Below are positions 1 to 6,542 of a stretch of DNA of 9,154 nucleotides, piece by piece. This DNA comes from an uncultured Christensenellaceae bacterium (lineage in GTDB: Bacteria > Bacillota > Clostridia > Christensenellales > UBA1242). The notes below the pieces were generated by a model. The model was not told the DNA's origin. It did not search any database and saw only the letters and a list, made by a program, of their open reading frames with translations. Position 1 is the first letter of the stretch, and every line of letters begins with the position of its first letter. The stretch lies in NCBI GenBank assembly GCA_949902685.1, contig CATLDS010000010.1, positions 1-9,154 of the forward strand, in the 5' to 3' direction. The translations under genes were made by a program, and so were the position numbers.

Positions 1-424
1 CATTATTTTCACCGCCTTTTTCCTTGCGTACTATTCTAGTCTTACAAGGAAGTTTGTGTGAAGCCAGTCTTAATGCCTCTAAGCAAACTTCTTCGCTTGG
101 ATGACTAACCTCAATAATTACTCTGTCGCGTTTAACAACTGCTACGTGACCAACCTGAGCACCCTTACCGCTACCCATACGAGTATCAGCAGGTTTCTTA
201 GTAATAGGCTTGTGTGGGAACACTTTTATCCAAAGTTTTCCACCACGTTTCATATATCTGTTAATAGCGACACGTGCAGCCTCTAACTGATTAGGAGTCA
301 TCCAACATGGTTCAGTTGCCTGAAGACCGTAGTCTCCATATGTTACTTTGCTACCGCGGATGGCACGTCCAGTAGTACGGCCACGAAATTGTTTTCTTCT
401 CTTTTCTCTCTTAGGCAATAACAT
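1..424 (-). CDS. rplP: 50S ribosomal protein L16 (3' end cut by window edge)
   Basis: L16 sits in the large ribosomal subunit near the A-site tRNA and helps organise the peptidyl transferase region. About 141 codons are visible. The start [15 protein letters not shown] is the classic L16 N-terminus, and [22 protein letters not shown] and [11 protein letters not shown] are family hallmarks. Start is ATG at 424-422, one base after the rpsC stop, with its AAGGAG (439-434) inside the end of rpsC, so translation is probably coupled to rpsC. The frame is still open at base 1. The first three bases read ATG on the minus strand in another frame, preceded by a purine-rich AGGCGGTG; this could be the start of rpmC (L29), the usual next gene, but too little is visible to call it. 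Confidence 0.96.
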   Translation of the reverse strand, partial: MLLPKREKRRKQFRGRTTGRAIRGSKVTYGDYGLQATEPCWMTPNQLEAARVAINRYMKRGGKLWIKVFPHKPITKKPADTRMGSGKGAQVGHVAVVKRDRVIIEVSHPSEEVCLEALRLASHKLPCKTRIVRKEKGGENN

Positions 425-425
425 A

Positions 426-1103
426 TTAGTTTTCTCCTTTCTTGTGATTTTGAACTGAACTTTGAGAAACTTTGCCCAAAACTTCACCCTTGTAAATCCA
501 TACCTTAATACCTAATACACCGAAAGTGGTATGTGCTTCTACACAAGCATAATCGATATTGGCTCTAATAGTGTGAAGTGGAAGTGAACCCTCATGATAG
601 TGCTCACTACGAGCGATTTCAGCACCGTCAAGACGACCTGAAACCATGGTCTTAACACCCTGTGCACCAGCACGCATTACTCTCTGCATAGCAGATTTCA
701 TAACACGTCTAAACTGAGCACGTTTCTCTAGTTGACTAGCGATTGATTCAGCCACAAGTTTTGCGTCTAAATCTGGATTTTTAACTTCAACGATGTTTAC
801 GTTAAGTTTCTTAGCGTTAGTCAATTTCTCAATATTTTTCTTCAAAGCCTCAACGCCAGCACCTTTCTGTCCAATCAAAACGCCTGGTTTACCAGTGTAG
901 ATTGAGATAGTAAGACTGTCATTAGTTCTCTCAAGTAAAACATTAGAAATTGCACAATTTTTATAATCTTTAAGGATGTAAGTACGGATTACATTGTCTT
1001 CCTTAATGTTTTTAGCAATATCTTTCTTGTCTGCGTACCAAAAAGAATTCCAAGTCTTATTGATACCAAGTCTCATTCCATTTGGATTAACTTTTTGTCC
1101 CAT
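426..1103 (-). CDS. rpsC: 30S ribosomal protein S3
   Basis: S3 lies at the mRNA entry channel of the small subunit and takes part in mRNA unwinding and 30S head assembly. The protein has 225 residues, normal for the family. The N-terminal signature [13 protein letters not shown] is followed by a type-2 KH RNA-binding domain with its GxxG loop (GQKG, residues 78-81). The C-terminal S3 domain carries RRVMKSAMQ (132-140), [20 protein letters not shown] (146-165) and the [16 protein letters not shown] segment (166-181). The ATG at 1103-1101 follows AAGGAG (1115-1110) by six bases; that site contains the last codons of rplV. It ends in TAA one base before rplP. Confidence 0.98.
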   Translation of the reverse strand: MGQKVNPNGMRLGINKTWNSFWYADKKDIAKNIKEDNVIRTYILKDYKNCAISNVLLERTNDSLTISIYTGKPGVLIGQKGAGVEALKKNIEKLTNAKKLNVNIVEVKNPDLDAKLVAESIASQLEKRAQFRRVMKSAMQRVMRAGAQGVKTMVSGRLDGAEIARSEHYHEGSLPLHTIRANIDYACVEAHTTFGVLGIKVWIYKGEVLGKVSQSSVQNHKKGEN

Positions 1104-1106
1104 AAA

Positions 1107-1499
1107 TTACTCCTTTACATCTAGCACTACTTTGATGTGGCTAGTTCTTGTAACAATTCTGTCAGCGCCGTGTGCACGACCACGGAAGTAAACTTTGTTT
1201 ACTCTAGTAGGTCCTTGACCAAGGATAACCTCAGCAAGATACATATCGTGAACATTAAGTCCCTTATTGTTCTCAGCATTAGCACCTGCAGATTTAACTA
1301 CTTTTAGTAGAATGGCAGCAGCGTCATGTGGCATATTGCTCAAAATTGCTACTGCGTCATCATAACTCTTGCCTCTAACTGTGTCGATAACGATTTTAGC
1401 CTTAGTAGGAGAAAGTCTAACATAGCGAACACTAGCATAAGGACGAGTGTCTTTATTTGCTTTAATCTTCTCAGATTTTTCTCTAATTCTCTTTGCCAT
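1107..1499 (-). CDS. rplV: 50S ribosomal protein L22
   Basis: L22 contacts 23S rRNA domains and its long hairpin lines the nascent-peptide exit tunnel. Family signatures are YVRLSPTKAKIVIDTVRGK (residues 26-44), the AILSNMPHDAAAILLKVVKSA helix region and the C-terminal FRGRAHGADRIVTRTSHIKV strand segment. At 130 residues it is longer than the usual 110-115. The excess is a basic N-terminal extension (about 20 residues, rich in Lys and Arg), a form I associate with Clostridia. The start is ATG at 1499 with AGGAG upstream; the preceding rpsS stop TAG forms part of that site (TAGGAG), suggesting reinitiation. No second start in frame gives a better length with a better binding site. Confidence 0.97.
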   Translation of the reverse strand: MAKRIREKSEKIKANKDTRPYASVRYVRLSPTKAKIVIDTVRGKSYDDAVAILSNMPHDAAAILLKVVKSAGANAENNKGLNVHDMYLAEVILGQGPTRVNKVYFRGRAHGADRIVTRTSHIKVVLDVKE

Positions 1500-1508
1500 A
1501 GTTTACTC

Positions 1509-1790
1509 CTATTTCTTCTTGCCTTTAACTTCTTTTTGTTTATGACCTTTGAAGGTACGAGTAGGTGCAAATTCACCTAACTTGTGTCCTACCATATCGA
1601 CGGTACAATATACTGGTATATGTTTTCTACCATTGTGAACAGCGATAGTGTGTCCTACGAATTCAGGATAGATGACACTAGCACGAGACCAAGTCTTGAT
1701 AGCCTTTTTCTCATTTTTCTCATTCATATCTTGAACACGAGACATAAGTTTCTCTTCTACGAATGGTTCTTTCTTTAAACTTCTACTCAT
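1509..1790 (-). CDS. rpsS: 30S ribosomal protein S19
   Basis: S19 binds the head of the 30S subunit near the A and P sites, where it pairs with S13. The 93-residue length is standard. The start [11 protein letters not shown], the middle [30 protein letters not shown] region and [16 protein letters not shown] are diagnostic; the last of these is the conserved C-terminal block. A short Lys-rich tail ends the protein. ATG at 1790-1788 is preceded by AGGAG, and the rplB stop TAG (1801-1799) is the first part of that site. It ends in TAG next to the rplV ribosome binding site. Confidence 0.98.
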   Translation of the reverse strand: MSRSLKKEPFVEEKLMSRVQDMNEKNEKKAIKTWSRASVIYPEFVGHTIAVHNGRKHIPVYCTVDMVGHKLGEFAPTRTFKGHKQKEVKGKKK

Positions 1791-1798
1791 ATTCTCTC

Positions 1799-2635
1799 CT
1801 ACTTAGCTTTAGCTCTCTTGACAATAAGCTTGTCAGAAGCTTTTTTATGTTTTCTTGTCTTATAACCAAGTGCAGGTTTACCCCATGGAGTAACTGGACC
1901 AGCATGTCCAACTGGAGATTTACCTTCACCACCACCGTGTGGGTGATCTACTGGGTTCATCGCAGAACCACGGACACTTGGACGTACGCCCATATGACGT
2001 TTACGACCAGCCTTACCAAGAGACACAATTTCGTTCTCTTCGTTGCCGATCTCACCGATAGTTGCACGACAATTTGCGAGCACTTTTCTCATCTCTCCAC
2101 TTGGAAGACGAAGAGTAGCATATGCTCCCTCTTTAGCCATTAACTGTGCTGACAATCCAGCGCTTCTAACCATCTGTCCACCGCGACCTGGTTGAAGTTC
2201 AATGTTGTGAACTTTAGCACCCAATGGAATATCTTTTAATTCTAATGCGTTACCTGGCTTAATCTCAGCACCAGTACCGCTCATTACTTTGTCTCCTACA
2301 TTGAGACATTGTGGAGCGATGATATATCTCTTCTCTCCGTCTGCATATACAAGTAATGCAATGTATGCAGTTCTATTAGGGTCGTATTGAATACTATCAA
2401 CTTTGGCAACAATACCATCTTTATTACGCTTGAAGTCGATAATTCTGTAATGACGCTTATTACCGCCACCGATGTGACGAACAGTGATTTTACCCTGAGC
2501 GTTACGACCGCCAGTCTTTTTCACATCACCTTTAAGTGAACTAGGGATTTCCACATTCTTAGCTAGGTTATCCCCTGTCTTATAAGTCTTGAACCTATTA
2601 GCAGGTGAGGTAGGTTTTACTTTTCTTATAGCCAT
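1799..2635 (-). CDS. rplB: 50S ribosomal protein L2
   Basis: L2 is a primary 23S rRNA-binding protein needed for subunit association and for formation of the peptidyl transferase centre. At 278 residues it is full length. The N-terminal OB-like domain includes the [19 protein letters not shown] block (residues 43-61). The C-terminal domain carries [19 protein letters not shown] (210-228) and the highly conserved HPHGGGEG loop (231-238), whose histidine lies near the catalytic centre. ATG at 2635 follows AAAGGAG. It lies between rplW and rpsS, the standard S10-operon position. Confidence 0.98.
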   Translation of the reverse strand: MAIRKVKPTSPANRFKTYKTGDNLAKNVEIPSSLKGDVKKTGGRNAQGKITVRHIGGGNKRHYRIIDFKRNKDGIVAKVDSIQYDPNRTAYIALLVYADGEKRYIIAPQCLNVGDKVMSGTGAEIKPGNALELKDIPLGAKVHNIELQPGRGGQMVRSAGLSAQLMAKEGAYATLRLPSGEMRKVLANCRATIGEIGNEENEIVSLGKAGRKRHMGVRPSVRGSAMNPVDHPHGGGEGKSPVGHAGPVTPWGKPALGYKTRKHKKASDKLIVKRAKAK

Positions 2636-2649
2636 ATACTACTCCTTTC

Positions 2650-2952
2650 CTAGTTCAAAGACTCGAAGAATGCGATAGCCTTAGATTCAGGCTTCAAGAA
2701 AACGATTGCTTTCTTATAATCGCTAGTTCTACCAGTCACTTGACCACTCTTTGTGTTTCTTGTTTTTTGTTTACCCTTAACTATAATGGTATTAACTCTA
2801 GCCACTTGAACCTCGAAAAGTTCTTCTACTGCTTTTTTAATCTCAATTTTATTAGCAGAAGTAGCCACCTTGAAAGTGTAAACTTTATTTGGGAAGCCTG
2901 CGTATGATTTCTCTGTCATAATAGGCTCTAAAATGATTTTCTGCGCTTCCAT
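2650..2952 (-). CDS. rplW: 50S ribosomal protein L23
   Basis: L23 sits at the exit of the nascent-peptide tunnel and is the docking site for trigger factor and the signal recognition particle. The protein has 100 residues, typical for the family. The N-terminal IILEPIMTEKSYAG and the KVYTFKVATSANKIEIKKAVEELFEV segment are the classic L23 core; VNTIIVKGKQKTR leads into the extended rRNA-binding loop. Its ATG overlaps the rplD stop by one base (TAATG at 2954-2950), so translation very probably depends on rplD. Confidence 0.97.
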   Translation of the reverse strand: MEAQKIILEPIMTEKSYAGFPNKVYTFKVATSANKIEIKKAVEELFEVQVARVNTIIVKGKQKTRNTKSGQVTGRTSDYKKAIVFLKPESKAIAFFESLN

Positions 2953-3575
2953 TATACGTATGCCTCCTCTAATTTCTTAATAGCATTCTTAGTGAATACT
3001 AAATATCTATTCTCTACGATCTCAGCCACATTTAGTAATAATGCGTCTACACAAGATACTTTAGCAATGTTGTTAGTAGCCTTAATAGCTCCTTCATTTT
3101 TACCATCAGTAACTATTAATGTACGTTTATCAAGACCGAAAGTCTTTAAGAATTCGCTAGCAGACTTAGTCTTGTTGTCCGCGAATGCTACTTCGTCTAA
3201 GATATAAACTTCGTTCTGTCTAATCTTTTGAGATATAGCAGATGAGAATGCGATATCACGCATCTTCTTATTAATCTTTTGACTGAAGTCTCTTGGCTTA
3301 GGTGCAAATACTACACCACCACCGTCAAACTGAGGAGCACTTCTCTCGTCGTGACGAGCATTACCTGTACCCTTCTGTCTCCACATCTTCTTCTTGCTAG
3401 CGTTAACTTCACTACGAGTAAGAGTAGATTTAGTACCCTGACGGCCGTTGTTATGTATAGCAACGATTACTTGATGAATAAGTGGCTCATTATAATCAGC
3501 ATCGAACACCATATCGTTAAGTTCGACTGTGCCCACTGATTCCTTTTTCATATTATAAACTTTAAGTTTTGCCAT
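2952..3575 (-). CDS. rplD: 50S ribosomal protein L4
   Basis: L4 binds 23S rRNA domain I, and its extended loop reaches the narrow part of the exit tunnel beside L22. In gamma-proteobacteria it also represses its own S10 operon; whether it does so here is unknown. The 207-residue length is normal. The tunnel loop is visible as WRQKGTGNARHDERSAPQFDG followed by GGVVFAPKPRDFSQKINKK, then the globular LysR-free alpha/beta part with LIVTDGKNEGAIKATNNI. ATG at 3575 follows AAAGGAG that overlaps the rplC stop. It overlaps rplW by one base. Confidence 0.97.
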   Translation of the reverse strand: MAKLKVYNMKKESVGTVELNDMVFDADYNEPLIHQVIVAIHNNGRQGTKSTLTRSEVNASKKKMWRQKGTGNARHDERSAPQFDGGGVVFAPKPRDFSQKINKKMRDIAFSSAISQKIRQNEVYILDEVAFADNKTKSASEFLKTFGLDKRTLIVTDGKNEGAIKATNNIAKVSCVDALLLNVAEIVENRYLVFTKNAIKKLEEAYV

Positions 3576-3586
3576 AGTTATCTCCT

Positions 3587-4219
3587 TTAAGCCTTAGCTG
3601 CGGACTTGATAGTAACTACTGACTTCTTAGGTCCAGGGATAGCACCCTTAACCAAAATCAAATTTCTATCCGCATCTACGCGTACAACTCTAAGATTTTG
3701 TACAGTCACTGCTTCATGACCATAATGACCAGGCATCTTTTTACCTTTGAATACTCTGCTTGGAGTAGAGTTAGCACCCATTGAACCTACTTCTCTGTGA
3801 ACAGGTCCAACACCGTGAGTCATCTTAAGTCTGCGTTGGTTCCAACGTTTGATAACACCTGTGAAACCGTGACCTTTGGTGATACCCGACACATCTACGA
3901 TATCACCTGCACTGAACATATCAGCCTTAATTTCTTGACCAAGGGTAAACTTGGTAATATCATTGTATTTGAATTCTTTCAAAATACGTTTAGCCTCAAC
4001 ACCAGCTTTCTTGAAAGCACCTGCTTGGCTTTTATTAACATTCTTAGTCTTAATATCACCGAATGCTACTTGTACGGAGTTATATCCGTCTGTATCAATA
4101 GTCTTGATTTGAGTTACATAGCAAGGACCTGCTTCTATTACTGTCACAGGCTCTACTCTGCCGTCATCAGTGAAGACTTGAGTCATGCCGACTTTTTTAC
4201 CGATAATTGCTTTTTCCAC
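3587..4219 (-). CDS. rplC: 50S ribosomal protein L3
   Basis: L3 is one of the first proteins to bind 23S rRNA and its finger loops approach the peptidyl transferase centre. It has 210 residues. Signatures are the N-terminal IGKKVGMTQVFTDDG (residues 6-20), GITKGHGFTGVIKRWNQRR, HGVGPVHREVGSMGANSTPS and GKKMPGHYGHEAVTVQNL. Where E. coli L3 has the PrmB-methylated Gln in its GSIGQ loop, this protein has Ala (GSMGA), as I recall for many Clostridia. The start codon is GTG at 4219-4217, supported by a strong AAGGAGGG that overlaps the rpsJ stop (TAAGGAGG). Confidence 0.97.
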   Translation of the reverse strand: MEKAIIGKKVGMTQVFTDDGRVEPVTVIEAGPCYVTQIKTIDTDGYNSVQVAFGDIKTKNVNKSQAGAFKKAGVEAKRILKEFKYNDITKFTLGQEIKADMFSAGDIVDVSGITKGHGFTGVIKRWNQRRLKMTHGVGPVHREVGSMGANSTPSRVFKGKKMPGHYGHEAVTVQNLRVVRVDADRNLILVKGAIPGPKKSVVTIKSAAKA

Positions 4220-4229
4220 AGTTCCCTCC

Positions 4230-4538
4230 TTATAATTCTACCTTAATGTCTACACCTGCAGGTACATTCATCTTAAGTAATGTATCAACTGCTTTCGCAT
4301 TAGGTGCATAGACATCAATAAGTCTATAGTGTGTGCGAGATTCAAATTGTTCTCTTGAATCCTTATATTTGTGCGTTGCACGAATGATTGTAACCACTTC
4401 TTTTTTAGTAGGAAGTGGAATAGGTCCAGAAACTTTACATCCAGACTTGTTAGCAGTGTCAAGTATTCTTGAAACCACATTCTCGAGTAAACCTGCATCA
4501 TATGAAGCAAGTTTCATTCTAATTTTTGTTGTTGCCAT
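4230..4538 (-). CDS. rpsJ: 30S ribosomal protein S10 (NusE)
   Basis: S10 is a head protein of the 30S subunit and, as NusE, also joins NusB in transcription antitermination complexes. The length of 102 residues is standard. The signature block VSGPIPLPTKKEVVTIIRA (about residues 37-55) is followed by THKYKDSREQFESRTHYRLIDV and the C-terminal PAGVDIKVEL. It is the first gene of the operon, with ATG at 4538 after AAAAGGAG, and it is preceded by a leader of about 255 nt and a near-consensus promoter. Confidence 0.98.
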   Translation of the reverse strand: MATTKIRMKLASYDAGLLENVVSRILDTANKSGCKVSGPIPLPTKKEVVTIIRATHKYKDSREQFESRTHYRLIDVYAPNAKAVDTLLKMNVPAGVDIKVEL

Positions 4539-4794
4539 ATTTCTCTCCTTTTTATTTAGTCAACACAAAACTAGCGATTACCCAATACACCAAATCCCGC
4601 AATTCACGCAGTATAGAATATCTCATCTACTTACGCGTATTACACTGACCCGTGTGTTAAGTGCCGGTCCTCAATAAAATTGGGCTATTGCCCTCATCTC
4701 TGCTAGCGCCTACAATGTAGACTTTGGTCGGCATGAATTCCCATTCATTGTTGCTAACAAATGCAACCTCATACGTCTTACCACATAAAACAGC
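4539..4794 (-). promoter_or_regulatory. Long 5' leader of the S10 operon, candidate regulatory RNA
   Basis: About 255 nt lie between the predicted transcript start (about 4794) and the rpsJ ATG with no supported gene. In the RNA sense I can see a 6-bp hairpin AUGAAU-GGGA-AUUCAU closed by a GNRA-type loop (4748-4733), GUUGC/GCAAC around an 8-nt loop (about 4767-4750), and GGGC-AAUA-GCCC followed by AAUUUUAUU (4693-4673). A possible H-type pseudoknot is formed by GACC (4669-4666) with GGUC (4650-4647) and CACU (4663-4660) with AGUG (4646-4643). Leaders of this length before S10 operons often carry autoregulatory structures. I cannot match it to a known RNA family from memory, so the regulatory role is inference. 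Confidence 0.5.
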
Positions 4795-4800
4795 AAGTGT

Positions 4801-4829
4801 ATTCTAACAAAGAAAAGGGTGTTTGTCAA
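4801..4829 (-). promoter_or_regulatory. S10 operon promoter
   Basis: On the minus strand a perfect TTGACA (4829-4824) is followed after exactly 17 bases by TAGAAT (4806-4801), five of six matches to the consensus -10. This predicts a transcript start near 4794. The -35 box lies inside the loop of the terminator hairpin of the upstream gene. Confidence 0.85.
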
Positions 4830-4836
4830 CCCTTTT
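4809..4836 (-). terminator. Intrinsic terminator of the amidohydrolase-like gene
   Basis: Sixteen bases after the stop of the gene at 4852-5490, the minus strand reads AAAAGGGT, an 8-base loop, then ACCCTTTT followed by CTTT (arms at 4836-4829 and 4820-4813). An 8-bp stem with a U-rich tail is typical of a weak to moderate Rho-independent terminator. The loop is TGACAAAC, so it supplies most of the -35 box of the S10 promoter. Confidence 0.65.
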
Positions 4837-4851
4837 TCAAAAATATTTTTA

Positions 4852-5490
4852 TTATTTTTCGAGCGATTTCAACACGTTCGTTAAGACATCTATAAGCGTA
4901 TTGAATTCTTTTATATATCTACTTTCATTAGTTATCTTAGAATTAATTTCTAACTGAATAGTCCACAATGAATATTTCTCTGCGAAATAGCCAGATATAG
5001 TTCTACTAGGCGCGGAGAATGGATTATCAATAGTGACATTAAATCCTGCACGTCTCAACTCTCGCTCCAGCTTATCGTATAACAAAATATTACCTTGAAT
5101 ATTAGCACCATAATTAATGCCTAGATTAATATCACATTCTCTAGACTTAGATAAGCCATGAATATCTATCAAGTATTTTATACCTTTAACAGAAAGAATG
5201 TACTTAATCTTATCTCTATAATTACATTGCTCATCAAAGTTCGCATCATCAAAGTTATTCATAGTTTTGACAATGTACGATGCATTCAACCTATCAGCAA
5301 GCGTCAACCCAACACCTACAGTTCCGGGCTCTGCATATTTTCTCTTCCCTAACCTCGTCTGGTTAACCGCATGTGGCATTGAAAATAAGATATCGCTATC
5401 ACCTAAAGAATACGCACAATCATCCCCTATGTGCGAAGACATAAAATTTTTTCTTAACTTATATACTCGTTTGAAACTCAACTTTTCCAC
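4852..5490 (-). CDS. N-formylglutamate amidohydrolase-family protein
   Basis: The protein (212 residues) resembles the zinc-dependent N-formylglutamate amidohydrolase family, which hydrolyses amides related to histidine breakdown but has many members of unknown substrate. Visible family landmarks are the FSMPH strand with the metal-type His (residues 36-40), Glu54 in KYAEPGT, DIHG (109-112) and the late TIQLEIN strand (177-183). There are no histidine-utilisation genes nearby, so the substrate cannot be stated. The longest frame begins with GTG at 5490, only six bases after an extended -10 box and with no ribosome binding site, suggesting a leaderless message. The alternative is ATG at 5442 (residue 17), which still precedes the conserved part but also has no good binding site. 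It ends at a terminator before the S10 promoter. Confidence 0.75.
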   Translation of the reverse strand: MEKLSFKRVYKLRKNFMSSHIGDDCAYSLGDSDILFSMPHAVNQTRLGKRKYAEPGTVGVGLTLADRLNASYIVKTMNNFDDANFDEQCNYRDKIKYILSVKGIKYLIDIHGLSKSRECDINLGINYGANIQGNILLYDKLERELRRAGFNVTIDNPFSAPSRTISGYFAEKYSLWTIQLEINSKITNESRYIKEFNTLIDVLTNVLKSLEK

Positions 5491-5496
5491 GCTATA

Positions 5497-5524
5497 ATTA
5501 TAACAAACATTTAAATAAAATCAA
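5497..5524 (-). promoter_or_regulatory. Promoter of the amidohydrolase-like gene (probably leaderless)
   Basis: The minus strand shows TTGATT (5524-5519), a 16-base spacer, and an extended -10 TGTTATAAT with TATAAT at 5502-5497. The expected transcript start falls on or within a base or two of the GTG at 5490. Confidence 0.65.
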
Positions 5525-5545
5525 AACAGAATAATTAAAATTTCT

Positions 5546-5573
5546 TTCACTTAACAGCAAAATATGATATAAT
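5546..5573 (+). promoter_or_regulatory. Promoter of the RNHCP gene (probably leaderless)
   Basis: A perfect extended -10, TGATATAAT (TATAAT at 5568-5573), ends six bases before the ATG at 5580. A poor -35-like TTCACT lies at 5546-5551 with a 16-base spacer; extended -10 promoters tolerate a weak -35. Transcription should begin at the start codon itself. Confidence 0.7.
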
Positions 5574-5579
5574 AAAGTT

Positions 5580-5909
5580 ATGAGAGTATTCAAAAAGAAT
5601 GATGATGAATTCGAGTGTCGTTGGTGTGGAAAAATGATACCCAAACTAAAATATTCATCTAGAGACCATTGCACCAGATGTCTAACATCTATACATATAG
5701 ATATTAATCCGGGGGATAGAGCGTGTAATTGTCTTGGTACACTATTTCCAATAGATGTCACAATTAATAATAAAAAAGGATATATAATTACATACAAATG
5801 TGATAAATGTGGCATTATACATAATAATAAATCGGCAGAGGATGACCACTTCTCTACCCTACTAAAAGTAATGAATAAGACTTACGATAAAAATTATTAT
5901 AAGAAATAA
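5580..5909 (+). CDS. RNHCP-domain zinc-ribbon protein
   Basis: The protein (109 residues) fits the RNHCP family, a small domain of unknown function named for its RNHCP signature. Here the signature reads RDHC (residues 28-31) and continues as TRC, SIHID and NPGDR (to residue 47). Cysteines occur in zinc-ribbon spacing: CRWC (13-16), CTRC (31-34), a CNC pair (49-51) and CDKC (74-77), enough for two zinc sites. A positively charged, Lys/Tyr-rich tail follows. A nucleic-acid role is plausible but not shown. The ATG lacks any Shine-Dalgarno sequence and stands six bases after an extended -10 box, so the message is probably leaderless. It diverges from the amidohydrolase-like gene and ends in TAA. 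The 115 bases after it hold only A/T-rich sequence and the next promoter. Confidence 0.85.
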   Translation: MRVFKKNDDEFECRWCGKMIPKLKYSSRDHCTRCLTSIHIDINPGDRACNCLGTLFPIDVTINNKKGYIITYKCDKCGIIHNNKSAEDDHFSTLLKVMNKTYDKNYYKK

Positions 5910-5965
5910 TACTAAACACCACCGAATATTAACTAGAAAAATGTTAAAAATTTTTCAAAAAGGTA

Positions 5966-5994
5966 TTTACAAACTAATATTTCTATGCTAAAAT
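5966..5994 (+). promoter_or_regulatory. Promoter of the 151-residue gene
   Basis: TTTACA (5966-5971), a 17-base spacer, and TAAAAT (5989-5994) preceded by TG (extended -10) make a strong promoter. The start should be near 6001, leaving a leader of about 24 nt with AAGGAG at 6013-6018. Confidence 0.8.
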
Positions 5995-6024
5995 ATGGTC
6001 GAATTAAAAAATAAGGAGAAAATT

Positions 6025-6480
6025 ATGGCAGAAGAGAAAAATATTAATACAAAAATTGTTGATGATTACAACAACAACCTTAGCACATTCCCTAGATTTA
6101 AAGATTTATCATTTAGAGAGATTACAGAAGATGTTACTATTGAAAAATACATCTCAAAAGTTTCTAAGGCTATGTATAGTGCCGCAAGAAGAAATCCTGA
6201 TAAATATAAAAAATTTTTAGACGCGGCTGATGTAGATGTAGTATACTTCTTGACAGAAATGTATAATAATGGAATATATCCAAACATTGTTACACCGATG
6301 CTTGATTTATATAACACATTATTAAAAGATAATTGGGAAGCATACGAGGATGATGCAGACGCTCGTAGAATGAGTGAACTCGAAGATATGACATATTCAA
6401 CTAACATTAATATCACTAAAGCTATAACTGAGTTAATGTCCAAACTTAAACTTGAACTAGCACCAAAACATGAAGTGTAA
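6025..6480 (+). CDS. Hypothetical acidic helical protein, 151 residues
   Basis: I do not recognise this protein. It is acidic, has no signal peptide or membrane segment, and reads as mostly alpha-helical, with the last 25 residues forming a Leu/Lys amphipathic helix before PKHEV. The ATG at 6025 is chosen over an in-frame ATG at 5995 because AAGGAG (6013-6018) stands six bases before it, and because 5995 lies upstream of the predicted transcript start. Residues 81-96 (N-x-GIY-x-NIV, then D at 94) closely match residues 111-126 of the 648-residue protein encoded convergently next door, so the two may share a domain. The stop TAA lies inside the left arm of a bidirectional terminator. The gene stands alone with its own promoter. 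Confidence 0.85.
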   Translation: MAEEKNINTKIVDDYNNNLSTFPRFKDLSFREITEDVTIEKYISKVSKAMYSAARRNPDKYKKFLDAADVDVVYFLTEMYNNGIYPNIVTPMLDLYNTLLKDNWEAYEDDADARRMSELEDMTYSTNINITKAITELMSKLKLELAPKHEV

Positions 6481-6512
6481 AAAAACTTGCTATCCAGCAA
6501 GTTTTTTTACAC
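6475..6512. terminator. Bidirectional intrinsic terminator
   Basis: A perfect 17-bp inverted repeat (arms 6475-6491 and 6496-6512) surrounds the loop ATCC. The core stem is ACTTGCT/AGCAAGT flanked by seven A on one side and seven T on the other, so each strand makes a hairpin followed by a U-tract. It serves the plus-strand gene ending at 6480, whose stop codon it contains, and the minus-strand gene ending at 6543. Confidence 0.93.
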
Positions 6513-6542
6513 AATATACTCACAACCAACTATTTGCACATT

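Noticed and set aside
1763..2143. Plus-strand frame of 126 codons opposite rplB and rpsS
   Set aside because: Shadow of ribosomal protein genes; no ribosome binding site and a Thr/Ser/Phe composition expected from the antisense strand.
3797..4246. Plus-strand frame of 149 codons opposite rplC
   Set aside because: Antisense shadow of L3, without a ribosome binding site or promoter.
426..4538. TGA read as Gly (as in Gracilibacteria and SR1)
   Set aside because: All the ribosomal proteins are full length with no internal TGA despite many Gly residues, which would be very unlikely under that code.
4657..4734. A 25-codon frame in the S10 leader (minus strand, MPTKVYIVGASRDEGN...) within a longer stop-free stretch that reaches 4797
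   Set aside because: It reads plausibly as protein, but the ATG has no ribosome binding site and lies in a hairpin stem, and a stop in the -10 box prevents a longer start. A stop-free run of 47 codons can occur by chance.
5498..5815. Minus-strand frame of 105 codons opposite the RNHCP gene
   Set aside because: It lies fully antisense to a gene with clear zinc-ribbon cysteines, has no ribosome binding site and covers both promoters of the divergent pair.
5936..5956. Possible terminator after the RNHCP gene (GAAAAAT, 7-base loop, ATTTTTC)
   Set aside because: The stem is almost all A/T and not followed by a T-tract; too weak to call.
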